Shown here: one piece after another, positions 34,008 through 44,541 of the stretch
How positions within the stretch are numbered: the first letter of the stretch is position 1
Layout: every line of letters begins with the position of its first letter
Source of the DNA: Porphyra umbilicalis
Lineage: Eukaryota; Rhodophyta; Bangiophyceae; Bangiales; Bangiaceae
Direction of reading: 5' to 3'
NCBI GenBank assembly: GCA_002049455.2
Contig: KV918849.1
Span: 124,001-188,000, forward strand
DNA: 64,000 bases
Made by a program: the position numbers and the translations under genes
Notes under the pieces: model-generated
What the model was told of the DNA's origin: nothing
The model's database searches: none
Seen by the model: only the letters and a program-made list of their open reading frames with translations

Positions 34008-36247
34008 CCTGGTGCCGTGGCTCGAGCGAGGCTACGCCGCCCCAGAGAGTCGAGTCGTCGCCGGGCTGCTCGCACGGCGGCGATAACGCTCTTGTGCAAA
34101 GGCTTGTTGCCCTTACACATGTACGGGTAGACGAGTACCAAACGCCGGGCAAGCATCTGGGTGACGCCGAGGTCGAGTACCTGCGCGTTGCACAGACGAA
34201 GAAGAGTAGCACGAGGATAGGTCATACCAAGCAATCTGGCTGAGGGGCGAAGTCGAGTCAGAGTCCAGGTCCAAAAGAAACGCGTGCACGCAACTGGCAC
34301 AACTTGCTTGCCCAACAGAAAAGCAAACAAAACTGTGGTTCCCCAGGTAACTAAACAGAACATAAAAGACACAGAGACAGGTGGAAAGCAAGCTCGGAAA
34401 CGTTCGTGTAGGATGTCAAAGCCAACCATCTTGTAGAGCAGGTTGGGGGCGGTACCGAGCCCGGCCATGGCGGCCAACGCAGGCACGGCACTATTGAGAC
34501 TGTGGCGCGCTTCAAGCAGCATCCGGCGCGGCGCCTCGCGGTGGTACCGCGCGTGCGCCGCCGACTCGAGGTGGTCATCCAATGTGTTGATGGCGTCGCG
34601 GTTCGCCGTGTCGAGAGCATCGGCCGACACCATGTCGGCGGCCGCCACGTAGCACCCAGAGCAAGGGCGGTGGCAGGAGCCTGCCTTCAGGCATAGGACC
34701 GCCCGCTCCTCGGGCTGGTCGCAAACGTAAAGCAGGATGCGCAAAAACGCCAACACTTTCCCGCACGCCCCTCCGTCAATCTGCACGCCTGCATGGCTGT
34801 CATGGATTGCCGTGCGAAAAACCATGTATGGGACCCGCTGCAAAACGCCACACCGCCGCTGCTTGCCGCGCTTGGCCGCGCTCGCCTCCTTCAGCGTCTG
34901 AACGATCGGGATGTACGCGACTGTAAACCACTCCACATCTCCTGTACTCGAACGGGATAAAGTTTGTGTGCTGCCGGCAGGGGGGAAGAAAAAGCGGGCC
35001 CAAAACGCAAACACGCGACGCGAGGAAGTAAAAACAAGGTTAGAATCTGGCACCCGGCCTCGGAACCACCAGCCCGCCGACTCCCACCTTTCTCCCAGGC
35101 AGCAGCCTCTCCCCTCCTCAGATGGCCGCCCTAGCGGCCGAAAAGTCATACCTCCAGACCATGAGATATGGGTGCTGTCGGAAAAGACGTGCAAACCAAG
35201 CACACAGCTTTTGCACAGCCGATCGCAAACCATCGCCTCGCATAACCTGAACGCTTCCCCATCCATCGGGGTCTCGCGGCGGTCAGAGGGCGGCGCGGGG
35301 CCCTCGTCACCTGACCAGAGCTTGACGACCCGCCGCCCATCCAGTAACGCCATCAGCACGTCCAGGACCGGCCGAAAGTATGCGTTGTAGGTCTCGCCCT
35401 CCTCCGTGACGGTCACCTTGCGCCACCCCTCGGCCATGACAGCGGCGTCCAGGTCGTCAACAATCGCCTGCTTGAAGGAGTTGAACGTCGGGAAGGTCTC
35501 GTTGACCGACGTGGACGCGCCCGTCGCCGCGTCGGCCTCGATCGAGCTGATCAGAGTGTAGAGCTTCTCCTGCGCAGCCACCTGCAGCCCCCCGCGGGTC
35601 GCGTCTAACACAAAGCGTTGCAGCTCACGCAGCTTGGGCGAGTTGAACATGCCTACGCGTGCGGCTTTGCGCAGCCGAACGAGCGGCTCTGACCTTTTGT
35701 TGTCACGCAGGTCCTCGAAGAATCCCCGCGCGTGCGCCGACACAGACGTGTACTTGTACTCTACGGGTACTGACGGGGCGGGTGAAGCCGCAGACTTGCG
35801 CTTGCGGGAGCGGTTGCCCGCCGGCGCCACCGTCTCCGAGGGAGCCCCCTTGACGGGGACTCGGCTCGCGGCCACAGCTGCAGCGATAGCCGCGTCCATT
35901 CTGCTGCCAACGCCATCGTCCTCGGGGTCGTCATTTTCCGCGCATGCCGGCAGTGGCTGCGGTGGGGGCGGTAGAGGCGGCGGCGGCGGTGGTGGTGGGG
36001 AGGGCGGCGGCGGCGAGGCGCTGCAACTTGGCACGGACGCCCGAGCCTCACCCGACGCGCGACCCGACGTGCAACCCGATGTGCCGCCACCAGAAACCGG
36101 CAGCTTGAGACGGCGGCGGAGCGAGAGCGTGCTCAGGATGACCCCGTGTTGGGCCTGGCGGTGCCACCGCAGGCCACGCAGATGCTGCCCCACCCACGGG
36201 CAGATCAAACATGCCAGCTCATTGTTCGAAAACGGCACGTCCGACAT
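34008..36247 (-). CDS. N-terminal and core part of the large transposase (Plavaka/CACTA-like)
   Basis: From ATG 36247: a C2H2-like finger (C13, C16, H29, H34 in ELACLICPWVGQHLRGLRWH), a disordered Pro/Ser region, LCEAMVCDRLCKSCVLGLHV and FSDSTHISWSG, where the Asp is a candidate first catalytic residue. Then come FTVAYIPIVQTLKEAS, HAGVQIDGGACGKVLAFLRI, DQPEERAVLCLKAGSCHRPCSGC and YKMVGFDILH ... VLDLGVTQML near the end. A D-x-P-E-x... C-x-P-C-x-x-C block and a D-I-L-H...L-D-L-G block are typical of Plavaka-type proteins. Introns probably lie at about 34200-34430 and 34980-35145, where coding character drops. Exact junctions are unsure, so part of the listed span is intron. The donor GGTGAGT ends this block at 34008. 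Confidence 0.7.
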
Positions 36248-37590
36248 GGCCGCGACGACTTGCGCGGCTGGTCGCAGTGGCCCCCGCGCGTGCCCAGCGC
36301 CGAGGCGGGGAAAAGAAGTGCCAGCGAACACGAGTGCGCGGCCTCGCCAGGGCTGGTAGGCGGGCGGAACGACCGAGAGTTCAACGGAGGGGAATGTGAG
36401 AGAGGGCAGGCGGGAGTGGGAGCGATGATGGGCCGGCGGCGGGCAGCTGGCTCTCAACAGCGACCCGCTCAAAGCACCAAACAACGATCCACACTGCCGA
36501 GGCACCGCGTCGCCCGCAGCCCAGCAGAAGCTCACGGACGTTAGCGAGGCCAGCACACCGAGACATCCGTGGGACAAATTGGAGGAGGCGCGAAGGACGG
36601 AGGACCGCAGTAAACGGCACCAGCAAAGGGGGGCTGTTGCCGAGCGCGCGTCTTGGGTGCCCTCCGAGCCCCTCTAGCGACGACACGATCATGGTGGCGG
36701 CAACCCACACTTAAGGGTGCCGTGGTGCGGATGGGGCTGCCACCCGCGAGTCGGTGGCGCCACCCACGGCGACCCACCACGACAAGAGCCACACGGAAAG
36801 GCTTGGTGGCGCTCCCCCCGCACGTCGCACACGAAAACACAGTGCGGTGGCCAAAGCCGTTGCGCCAAGCGGGACCAACGTCTACGGAGGGTGGCGGTGG
36901 CGGTGGGGGTGGCAGCCGCAGTCGGAGCTGTCGATCGTACCGACGGTTTGTCGATACCTAAAATCCTAATTCAAGTGACGTCACAGAGAGTACATTGAGG
37001 GTGCTGCGTAATTCTACCCCCCCTTCAAGCGGATCTAGAGGGCATTCACATGAGCAAGGGCGCATTTCCCCCGATCAAATTTCAAGTGTCAGCGAGGGAG
37101 CAGTGACTCCAATTCCGACAAGTCAGCGTTGCTCCACCCGACTTGGGTTCCCTCGTTGGTGTGTCGTTCCGCTACCGCCACCCTCCCCACGCCGCAACCG
37201 GCACGCCAACCCCTTGCCCCCCGTTTCCCGTGACCGTTCCGCGACGCTGGCTGTTGCCGTGCTGGCGACGCGGGCGGTGGTCGTTGTAGCTGCCGTTACC
37301 CCGCAACCTGTCCCGGCCCCGTCTTTTGTCATCAGGCAGAGGGCAGAGGAACCGTATCAGCTGCGGCATTTGTCGGGCCGACGGCTGACCCACGTTCCCA
37401 CCACCTCACTCTATCATGGAAAAGTACGTGCATCGCGCGGTCGCGTATTGTAGCGCTCGCTGTTGTCTGTTTTGGGGGGGTCAACACACACTCACACACT
37501 GCCGCATTGCCCCTTTTTTGTGCTCGGCTGGCGTCCTTGCGGGTGCTATTCCTGCACTCGTCTTCTCTGTTGGAATTTGGTCTCGCCAGG
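36248..37590. other. Intergenic region between the divergent transposase and the 37.6-39.5 kb gene
   Basis: No gene recognised. A GGTGGC microsatellite lies at about 36890-36920. This must hold the promoters of the leftward transposase gene and the rightward unknown gene. Confidence 0.45.
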
Positions 37591-39488
37591 AGCTGGGGAT
37601 CGGGACCAGGACCGAACACGCGCCGCGGGCGCAGGGGAGCAACAGTCAGCGCGACGGCAAGTGGTTGAGGGGCACGTGGGTGACGCACAGGTTGTGGCGG
37701 GCTGCCCGGACGGCCGACTTCTACTCTTGCAATCACACAGTTCGCCACAGGTGAGGCGGGGTGGTCCTCGCCAAGCGGGTACAAAGTCTCGCGGAACCTC
37801 GCGGTTTACCCTGGCTGTGCTGGCCACCACGACCATTCGCCTCCTGCCCGCAGGTTACCGTCGACCCCTCCTCCTCCTGTTTTCTCTGCGACAAAACGGT
37901 TGCTCACTTCCATTCCCCCTCCCACCCTTCGCCATCCTCGACATGGCCGGCGCCGCATCGCGCCGCGGCCGCGGCGCGTCCCGCGTCCTCCCCCCCCTCC
38001 GCAGGTCCCGTCGCTCTGGCACCCACGACGGAGGACCGCCAAGCCAAGGATGAGATGCGTGTCGACGCTGCCACGGCGGCGGCCTAGGCCGCGGCGGTAG
38101 CGGTCCTCTCGAATGGCTTCGTCGCGCCAGTCGTCGCGCCGGTCGTCGCGTCGATCCGTACATCGCCGGGCCCGCCCGAGGCGGTAAGCCTGACGGCTGC
38201 CGTCGGCGGCGTACAGCATTCGCTAACGCCATCCGAGTACGCGATCAATTTCGGGGCGGGCCCTTCATCGGCGGTCGCTTCGGTCAGCGCTGCCCCACCC
38301 TCGGCCGGCGCCGCTGCTGCGGCCACTCCCACGCCCGCTTCGGTGGTCGTCGGGGCGTCCATCCGCCAGCCGCCGCCGCTGCCGACCCGCAGCAGCCGTC
38401 AGGGCAAGGGACCCGCCCGACCGGCGGTTCCGGCCTCCAAGACCCCGGCCCGTCCGCCTCGCGCCACCTCCAGCAAGCCGGGAAGCTCAACTCCTGCCGC
38501 GACTGTGGCGGGCGGACGCTCGCCGACAGCGAACGCCACGGTGGCGGACATCCAGCTCGTCCTCGCCCACCTGAGCGCGCTGTCTCAGGTGGCCAGCGAC
38601 CTGAAGGACGATTTCTCGGCGATGCGTGGCTCGATGGACACCCATGGGCTGGTGGTGGCCGAGGTGCGCGAGACGACTGCGACGCTTAGCAACACGCTCG
38701 ACGCCAAGATTAGCGACATGACCTGCCGAGCGACGACGGGCGGCAACGGCAGCCAGCCCGCGGTCGACACCAAGGAGGAATGCGACGTGGAGGGCTACGA
38801 GCAGATGGAGTCAGTGCGCGTCGAGCTGCGAAACATCCTCATCCGCCAGCTCTCCAACGCCACGTCATCAGAGAGTGTCTACTCGAGCTCCGACGGCTAC
38901 CGCGACTCAATCCTCGAGGCGGTCAACAAGGTGCTCTCGCTCGGAGAGGAGGGCAGCCAGGCGTGGCTGACGGGGGTCATCACTACGCCGGCGCGACGCA
39001 GTGGTGGTTCTCCCGTGTTTGTCCGCCCGCTGATTCCGCTCCAGCGCGTGCGTGGCCACTACACGCAGGCGCTCAAGAAGCGCGTCACCGCCGCCTGGTG
39101 CAACGCGGCGGGGGAAAATGCCCGCACCATTGCTGTCGTCAGGGCGGGCGAGTGGCGCACGGAGAGCGCCTACCTCCAGACGACGGGCAGCTTCGAGGGC
39201 ATCGCGGCCGGCCTCAATGTCTTCTTTGTTATCATTGGAGCGACCGGCCGCATCAAGTCGCCCACCAAGACGGGCGAGGGCGTCGTGATCGAGGCGACGG
39301 CCGGCCATGTCGCGCTCGTGTCGGTCATGGTCCGCACCTTCCTCGAGCAGGCGACCCAAATGACGCCGAAAAACGCCGTCGGGGACGCCCTCCACCTCCA
39401 GTGGGTGGCCGAGACGGCGCGCGTCGAGGCGCACCTCCCGACCGATGGGGAGGTCCACGACGGGCTCCGCCTTCTGGCGGACAAGTAG
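37591..39488 (+). CDS. Unknown protein of the 16.6-kb element, spliced, with an in-frame TAG
   Basis: The clear part is the frame 38088-39488: a Pro/Ala-rich start, ATVADIQLVLAHLSALSQVA, DLKDDFSAMRGSMDTHGLVV (coiled-coil-like), VRVELRNILIRQLSNATSSE, HYTQALKKRVTAAWCN, GLNVFFVIIGATGRIKSP and HVALVSVMVRTFLEQ, ending LRLLADK and TAG at 39486. It has no good ATG at its start. The same frame continues upstream past a TAG (38085-38087) to an exon beginning at an acceptor (about 37855) with VTVDPSSSCFLCDKTVAHFH, a possible zinc-binding C-x2-C-x6-H-x-H. A further exon at 37591-37752 ends CACAG|GTGAGG. I do not know its function. It lies between the divergent transposase and the right terminus. Confidence 0.5.
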
Positions 39489-39995
39489 GCGGCATGCCGC
39501 TGAGCCACCCGCCCCGATGCGCGCCGAGGTGCAACCACGGCGACGCACACCGCCGCCGGGAGTGGCCGCATCCCCCCGCCGTTCTCTCTCGACCTGCTTA
39601 ATCTTCTCTGCTCCCTTCTTTTCGGTTCTTTTCTTTGCGTCTACGACGTGCCCGCTCTTGACCCACGTGCTCGTGTGCTTCGCTGCAGGCGCGCAAAACA
39701 GAGAAGCAACAGCGCCAGGAAAACACAGGCTGTCGTCCGTCCGCACGCAGCCAGCCGCCCTGTTCGCCAACAATCCTCCTTTTTCCCCTTTTTTGATTGG
39801 GCGAGTCGATGACGGTGTCGCGAGACGCCGACAGCCTCTCGTGAGTGGAGGCGCTCATCGAGGGACCGTCGACCCGCCGTCGATGGCTGGTGCTGTCAGC
39901 AGCATCGAGGCCACATCCATCTCCGTCGACAACCGTTCTCGATGGGGGCTCCGACGCGCATCTGGTGGCCATCGAACCCCGGGTCTCGGTGGGAA
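39489..39995. other. Right subterminal region of the 16.6-kb element
   Basis: GTCGAC, CATCGAGG and TCGATGG motifs recur about every 30 bases from 39800 to 39985, as in 23450-23660. No coding sequence. Confidence 0.5.
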
Positions 39996-40014
39996 AGTTG
40001 TCCTAGCTGACGAT

Positions 40015-40683
40015 AGAGAGCGTCGGCAAGTCGGGCGTGGGTATCAAAAGTGGGTAGAATGTGGGTCGCCGACCCAAGTCGGATGTACCCACATCTTACC
40101 CACATTTAGCGTCGGCAAGTGGCCAAATAACGGTCGACACGATTTGAGCTCTCCACATCTACCGCAACCGCACAGCAGCGACCTCTGTGCGAGCAACACC
40201 TTCCAATTGACCTCCACCCCCAGCACCATCACCCCTTCCCCCTTGGGGAAACGCCCCGGCCGACCATATGACAGGGCGGCGGTCGATGGAGATGGGATAC
40301 AGTGGGCATAGTGCGAGTTTTGGATGGAGGGGCGCCGACAGTTAAGGGCGCGGGGGGGGGGGGGGGTGACGGCATCGGGGGGGTATGGTGCCGGTTGACA
40401 AAGGCAGCTTGTACGGTGCAAGATGATGCGCCTTCTCGATACACCCGAAACTGGAGACACAAGCGCCCGTGGTGGGCGCCAAGCCCGGGCTGAGACGAGC
40501 GGTGGTGGCACCACTGGCGCCACGTGTGTGGCCACGTGGTCCTCGCCGACCGGTATTTGGCGTGGGTCGGATGACCCAGATAGCCACAAATGGGTTCCAA
40601 ATGTGGGTAGCCGCTGCTACGTGGCACGAAACGTGTCCTCGATCCACGCCGCCGACCCACATTCGACTTGCCGACGCTCTCTG
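40015..40683. mobile_element. Small inverted-terminal element abutting the 16.6-kb element
   Basis: AGAGAGCGTCGGCAAGTCG (40015-40033) has its perfect inverse at 40665-40683. The interior carries CCGACCCA/GTGGGTC repeats near both ends (40063-40110; 40565-40670) and no gene. It begins on the base after the terminus of the neighbouring large element. Confidence 0.65.
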
Positions 40684-41692
40684 ATGACTGACCGGGTGCC
40701 TAAAGACTGATCCGGCTGTAAGCAGTCGATTGCAGCTCCCTGAGCCACCTTTCTGCCTGCTTCGGACCAAGTCAACGGCAAGAAGGGGCAGAAATATAGA
40801 GTCTGCGCCGTCCAGACGACTGAGTAAAACAGACCTGGCATCTAGGGCTGAGCATAGGCCAAGCAGGGGCACATTACGGTCCTGTGTGAAGGTATGAGAT
40901 GATTGGCCTGAAGGACCAAGAAACTACACGTCCTTCACTCTGCATCATCGGGGGGCAATCCCACCAGGAGAGCGGCAACTGGTGTCGATATCGAGTCCCT
41001 GGAGCCAGGTGAATTGTGCCTTTGTCAAGGGGAGGTCTTCTTTGACAGTGGAGGGTGTCTGCGCACCCTCAGTGGCCCCTAAAAAACAGGGAGACACCAG
41101 CTTTTTGTCGATGGGCGGTGGAGGGGGGGGGGGAGGCGGGCGGTGTGGGGCCGGTAGACGGACTACTGAAAGTAAAGCATCCACTCAAGATACCGTTTAC
41201 AAGCGCAGCGAGCCGTCTGCCACTTTGTGGTTGTTTTTTTGGTAGCAGGAAGGTCACCACGCGCTACGATGGGCGCAACCCTGCAGGCTGTATGGCCTCA
41301 AGCAGTCGAATGAGGTTGGGAAGGAGGCGCAAAGATGTTGATCCGCACAAGAAAATGTGCCCTGACGGGGTTAGAAACGGGTGCTTACAGATCAGGTGTT
41401 GGGCACCGATCCGCCCGATTTTGGGCCTATATGGGAGACACAATGCCGCAATAAAAGAAAAAAACAGAGAGGCCAGGCAACGCTTTTCTTAACAGAACAT
41501 ATTCTGCTACGTCATCATCTTCATAAAAATACATCTTTTTCGCTATGGCTCGCCCACGCTCTGTTTCTCTGTGTTTGTTTGTTCATAAAAGGTCAGATGA
41601 TAGGCAACCTCCCAGTATTACCGCCCCAACCCCCCCGTGGCACCGTCACTCCCCCCCCGCTCCCTCCTCCGCTGCCCCCTGGGCGGGAGCCC
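40684..41692. other. Gene-poor stretch between transposons and YeeE
   Basis: No gene recognised. At 41613-41637 it holds a 25-base sequence (CAGTATTACCGCCCCAA...) also present at 7053-7077. Confidence 0.45.
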
Positions 41693-42767
41693 TCACAGCT
41701 GCCGCGCCACCCACAGCCCCGCACACAGCGCAGCGTCAAAGGCGGCGAGTCCCCGCGACCACCCCCCCCCCCCAACGCGGCGCCGGTCATGGCCAGGGCG
41801 GGCCCCGGACACACGCCCGCGGCCCCCCAGCCCGCCCCAAAGAGCGCCGCCCCCCCGAGCAGCCGCCCGTCGATCCGCCCCCCCGCCGGCAAGTCGTGCC
41901 CCTTGTCCCCGTGCGCCCCGTACAGCGCCCGCCCCCGCCCAGACGTTAACCGCCAAAACGCGGCGGCGGCGACGGGGAGGGCGCCGACAAACACAAAGGG
42001 GAGGCTCGCCTCCCCGGCCCCGCCCCCCGTCGACAGCCAGTCGAGAAAGGCAACGACTTTGGCCGCCCGCGTCATGCCCGCCACCGCCAAGCCGACGGAG
42101 AAGAGGCCCCCATACACGAAATGGAGGGCACGGCCCGCCCAGCCGCCCCCCGCGTCTGCCTTGGCCGCCCCCGCGGCCACGGCGGCGTCCACCTCACCCG
42201 CGCCGCCGCCGCCGCCGCCGCGGCGGCCGGCGGCCACGACCGCCGCCGGCAGCGCAGCCGCCACCGCCAAGGCGGCGAGCGCCGCCGCCACGGGCACGGG
42301 GGCGGCGGCGGCGGCGCCCCCCCCCCCACCCCCCCCGCCACCCCCACCGCCGACGCCGTCCGCGTCACGCGCGCAACGCCCGCCGCGGTCGCCATAAACA
42401 CCCCCACCGCCGCCACCGACCGCGGGGAGCCGCGCGCCACCCCACACACCCCGTGCCCCGAGGTGCACCCGTTGGCGAGCCCCGCCCCCAGGCCGACGGC
42501 GGCGCCCGCGGCGGCCGCGCGGAGGGGGCCCCCGAGGGACGGGGCGCCGTCAAAGGCGGCCGGCCACGCGGCAGCGGCGACGGCGCCGCCGACGAGCGCG
42601 CCGGCGGTGAAGCGGCGGCCGGCGCCGCCGTCATTGGCGGTGGCGGCGGTGAGGGCGCGGCCGAGGGACCCCGACACGCCCGTGACGCGCCCGTGGGTCG
42701 ACGCGTGCGCGGCGGCGACGGTGCCGAGAATGGCGCCGCCGAGCGTGGACGCGGCGGGGGTGAACAT
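41693..42767 (-). CDS. YeeE/YedE-family (TsuA-like) sulfur-compound transporter, frame-broken at two G runs
   Basis: The family imports thiosulfate or related sulfur compounds through a bundle of short membrane helices. From ATG 42767: FTPAASTLGGAILGTVAAA, GRVTGVSGSLGRAL, RFTAGALVGGAVAAAAW, then LANGCTSGHGVCGVARGSPRS (the conserved G-C-T-S-G-H-G-x-C-G motif with its key Cys). The second half reads KVVAFLDWLSTGG, ASLPFVFVGALPVA, GGRIDGRLLGGAALFGAGWG and GVCPGPAL (second key motif), ending GLAAFDAALCAGLWVARQL. Frame changes fall in runs of 11 (42317-42327) and 12 (41762-41773) C on the plus strand; one more base in each gives a single frame of about 358 residues. The 5' flank is the GGCGGTGGGG repeat. 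Bacterial in origin, probably an old transfer. Confidence 0.85.
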
Positions 42768-42777
42768 GGTCGCAAGG

Positions 42778-42868
42778 GGGGGCGGTGGGGGGCGGTGGGG
42801 GGCGGTGGGGGGCGGTGGGGGGCGGTGGGGGGCGGTGGGGGGCGGTAGGGGGGGGGGGGGGGGGGGAG
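42778..42868. repeat. GGCGGTGGGG decamer repeat and poly-G tract
   Basis: Seven tandem GGCGGTGGGG units followed by an interrupted run of about 20 G, just upstream of the YeeE start. On the gene's strand it is C-rich. It is a potential quadruplex-forming sequence in the 5' leader. Confidence 0.9.
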
Positions 42869-43177
42869 TTTCAGGCGACGGCAGGGGCGTGTCACGGCAG
42901 CGGGCGGATGGTCGAGTAAGGTGGAGAGAGGGAGGACGACGTCGGCCGGCGCAAAGCGGTGACGACTCGAAAACGGGCAGCCGTGAAGGGGACGACCGCG
43001 ACGGCGCGGCGGCGTGGCGTGGCACGCGCGCGGTTGCCGCTTTCGACACCCGTCGACGCGGCCGGCGCGCGCTTGCGGGCAGGGTGGTCTCCCCGCCTTT
43101 TTGAGTGGCACTGGCGGGGCGGTCGAGGGCGGCGCTTCGCACAGGCGGGCGGTCGTCACAGGCCTGTTCCAGCCGTA

Positions 43178-44382
43178 CTGTCCCTGACGCAATTCTGGAT
43201 CAAGAATACTGCTCTGGAGGATAGCGTTGTTGGATCTCATCGGAGGAAACATCTGAAGACAGATCTGAGAAGGCGCTGAGGAGAGCTTTCTTTCGTCTAC
43301 GGCATGTGCTGCCTTTTGTCTCGTTCTTCTTGTCCTTTTGGTAGCTTGAAGTTGTGTTTCATTGATGACCTTCCGTGACACGGGCGACGCAACTGTGGAT
43401 CACGGCGAATCGGATTGATTTCGTAGGCTACTTGGCAACTGTGGACGATCGTCAATTGGAGCAGGCGATCGTGTTCGATGCGTTGGTCGGTCGTGCTCGC
43501 CTCCCCATGCCTGTGCACACAGGACGCGTTGCCCCCGCGTCAGGACTACGCCATCACCCGAGCCGCCCCACCCCTCCCTGCGGCCAGGTTGGCGCGCCTC
43601 GGTGGCTCCTTCGCGGCGTCCGCGCCGCCCCAGCCTGCCACCACGCCGGCGCTCCTCGTCGTCGCCGTCGCGGCGGCCGCGCCACCCCACACTGCTACCA
43701 CGCTGGCACGCCTCGTCGGTGCCGTGGGGGCGGACGCGCCGCACTACCATACCACAGCACGGCGCTCGGTATTGTCGTGGCGGTCGCCCCGCCCCACCGT
43801 GCGACAACACCTGCGCGCGTCGTCGGTGCCGTCGCGGTAGCCGCGCCGCCCCACCCTGCCACCACGCCGGCGCGCGCCGTCGCGGCGGCCGCACCACCGC
43901 ACCTCACCACCTCGCAGGCCGCTGTCCCGGGCACAGACAGGGGGTGTTGACGGAAAGGGCGCGCGGGCTGGCACTTGGCAGCAACGAGTGCACGCGTCGG
44001 CGAGAAAGTGCGCGCTCGCGGATGAGTGCCATCCGTGCGGAGGGCCCCCGATCACTGCTCCGGATCACCGGTTTGTGATCCCGACCGCGATCGATCGGCC
44101 GGATCTGCAATGTTACGAGCACTTAGCGCCGAAAGGACGGCCTCCTTCCGCGCCACCCCGACCGTCTCCGTTTTTTTTCGAGCATACGAGCACCCTTGAC
44201 AGCAAAAGATGTGCCTTCCTCTGGGCTTTCTGTTGGTATGTTTTCTCCCCCACCGCTGTTTTATTTTTGTAGCAGCGCCGAAGAAGAGAGAAAAAGCAGT
44301 AAAAAGACGGGCAAATGAGCTGGAATCGACGATTCCGGTGATCCAGCTTTGCGTCGCTGATCCAGAATTGCGTCAGGGACAG
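43178..44382. mobile_element. 1205-bp inverted-terminal element, copy 1, TA target duplication
   Basis: Starts CTGTCCCTGACGCAATTCTG and ends with the inverse; at least 24 terminal bases match. TA lies on both sides (43176-43177; 44383-44384), as in Tc1/mariner-like elements. The interior holds Pro/Ala/His-rich open frames with repeated CCACCCTGCCACCACGCC-like units and nothing resembling a transposase, so it is probably non-autonomous. Confidence 0.85.
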
Positions 44383-44541
44383 TAAATGATCCGGTGGCCC
44401 ACAACGAGCGATCCAATCACGGCCCTCGATGCGATGAATCGACCACTCCCGTCTGCCCACGTGGGCCCCACGATCGCCCGTGCGATTGGGCGGGGCCCCG
44501 CGTTTCGTGCTGTGCCGACGCGGCCGACGGGCTTTGCGCTA

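Larger units (their letters stand above)
23428..40014. mobile_element. 16.6-kb inverted-terminal element, Plavaka/CACTA-like, with nested insertion
   Basis: ATCGTCAGCTAGGACCACT at the left (from 23428) and its inverse ATCGTCAGCTAGGACAACT at the right (ending 40014) agree at 18 of 19 positions. Both flanks continue into arrays of TCGATGG/CATCGAGG-type motifs (23450-23660; 39800-39985). Between them lie minus-strand exons of a large transposase, a plus-strand unknown gene (37.6-39.5 kb) and a nested 5.7-kb Harbinger-type element. No target duplication is obvious; the right end is hidden by another element starting at 40015. The calling of one unit rests on the paired ends. Confidence 0.6.
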
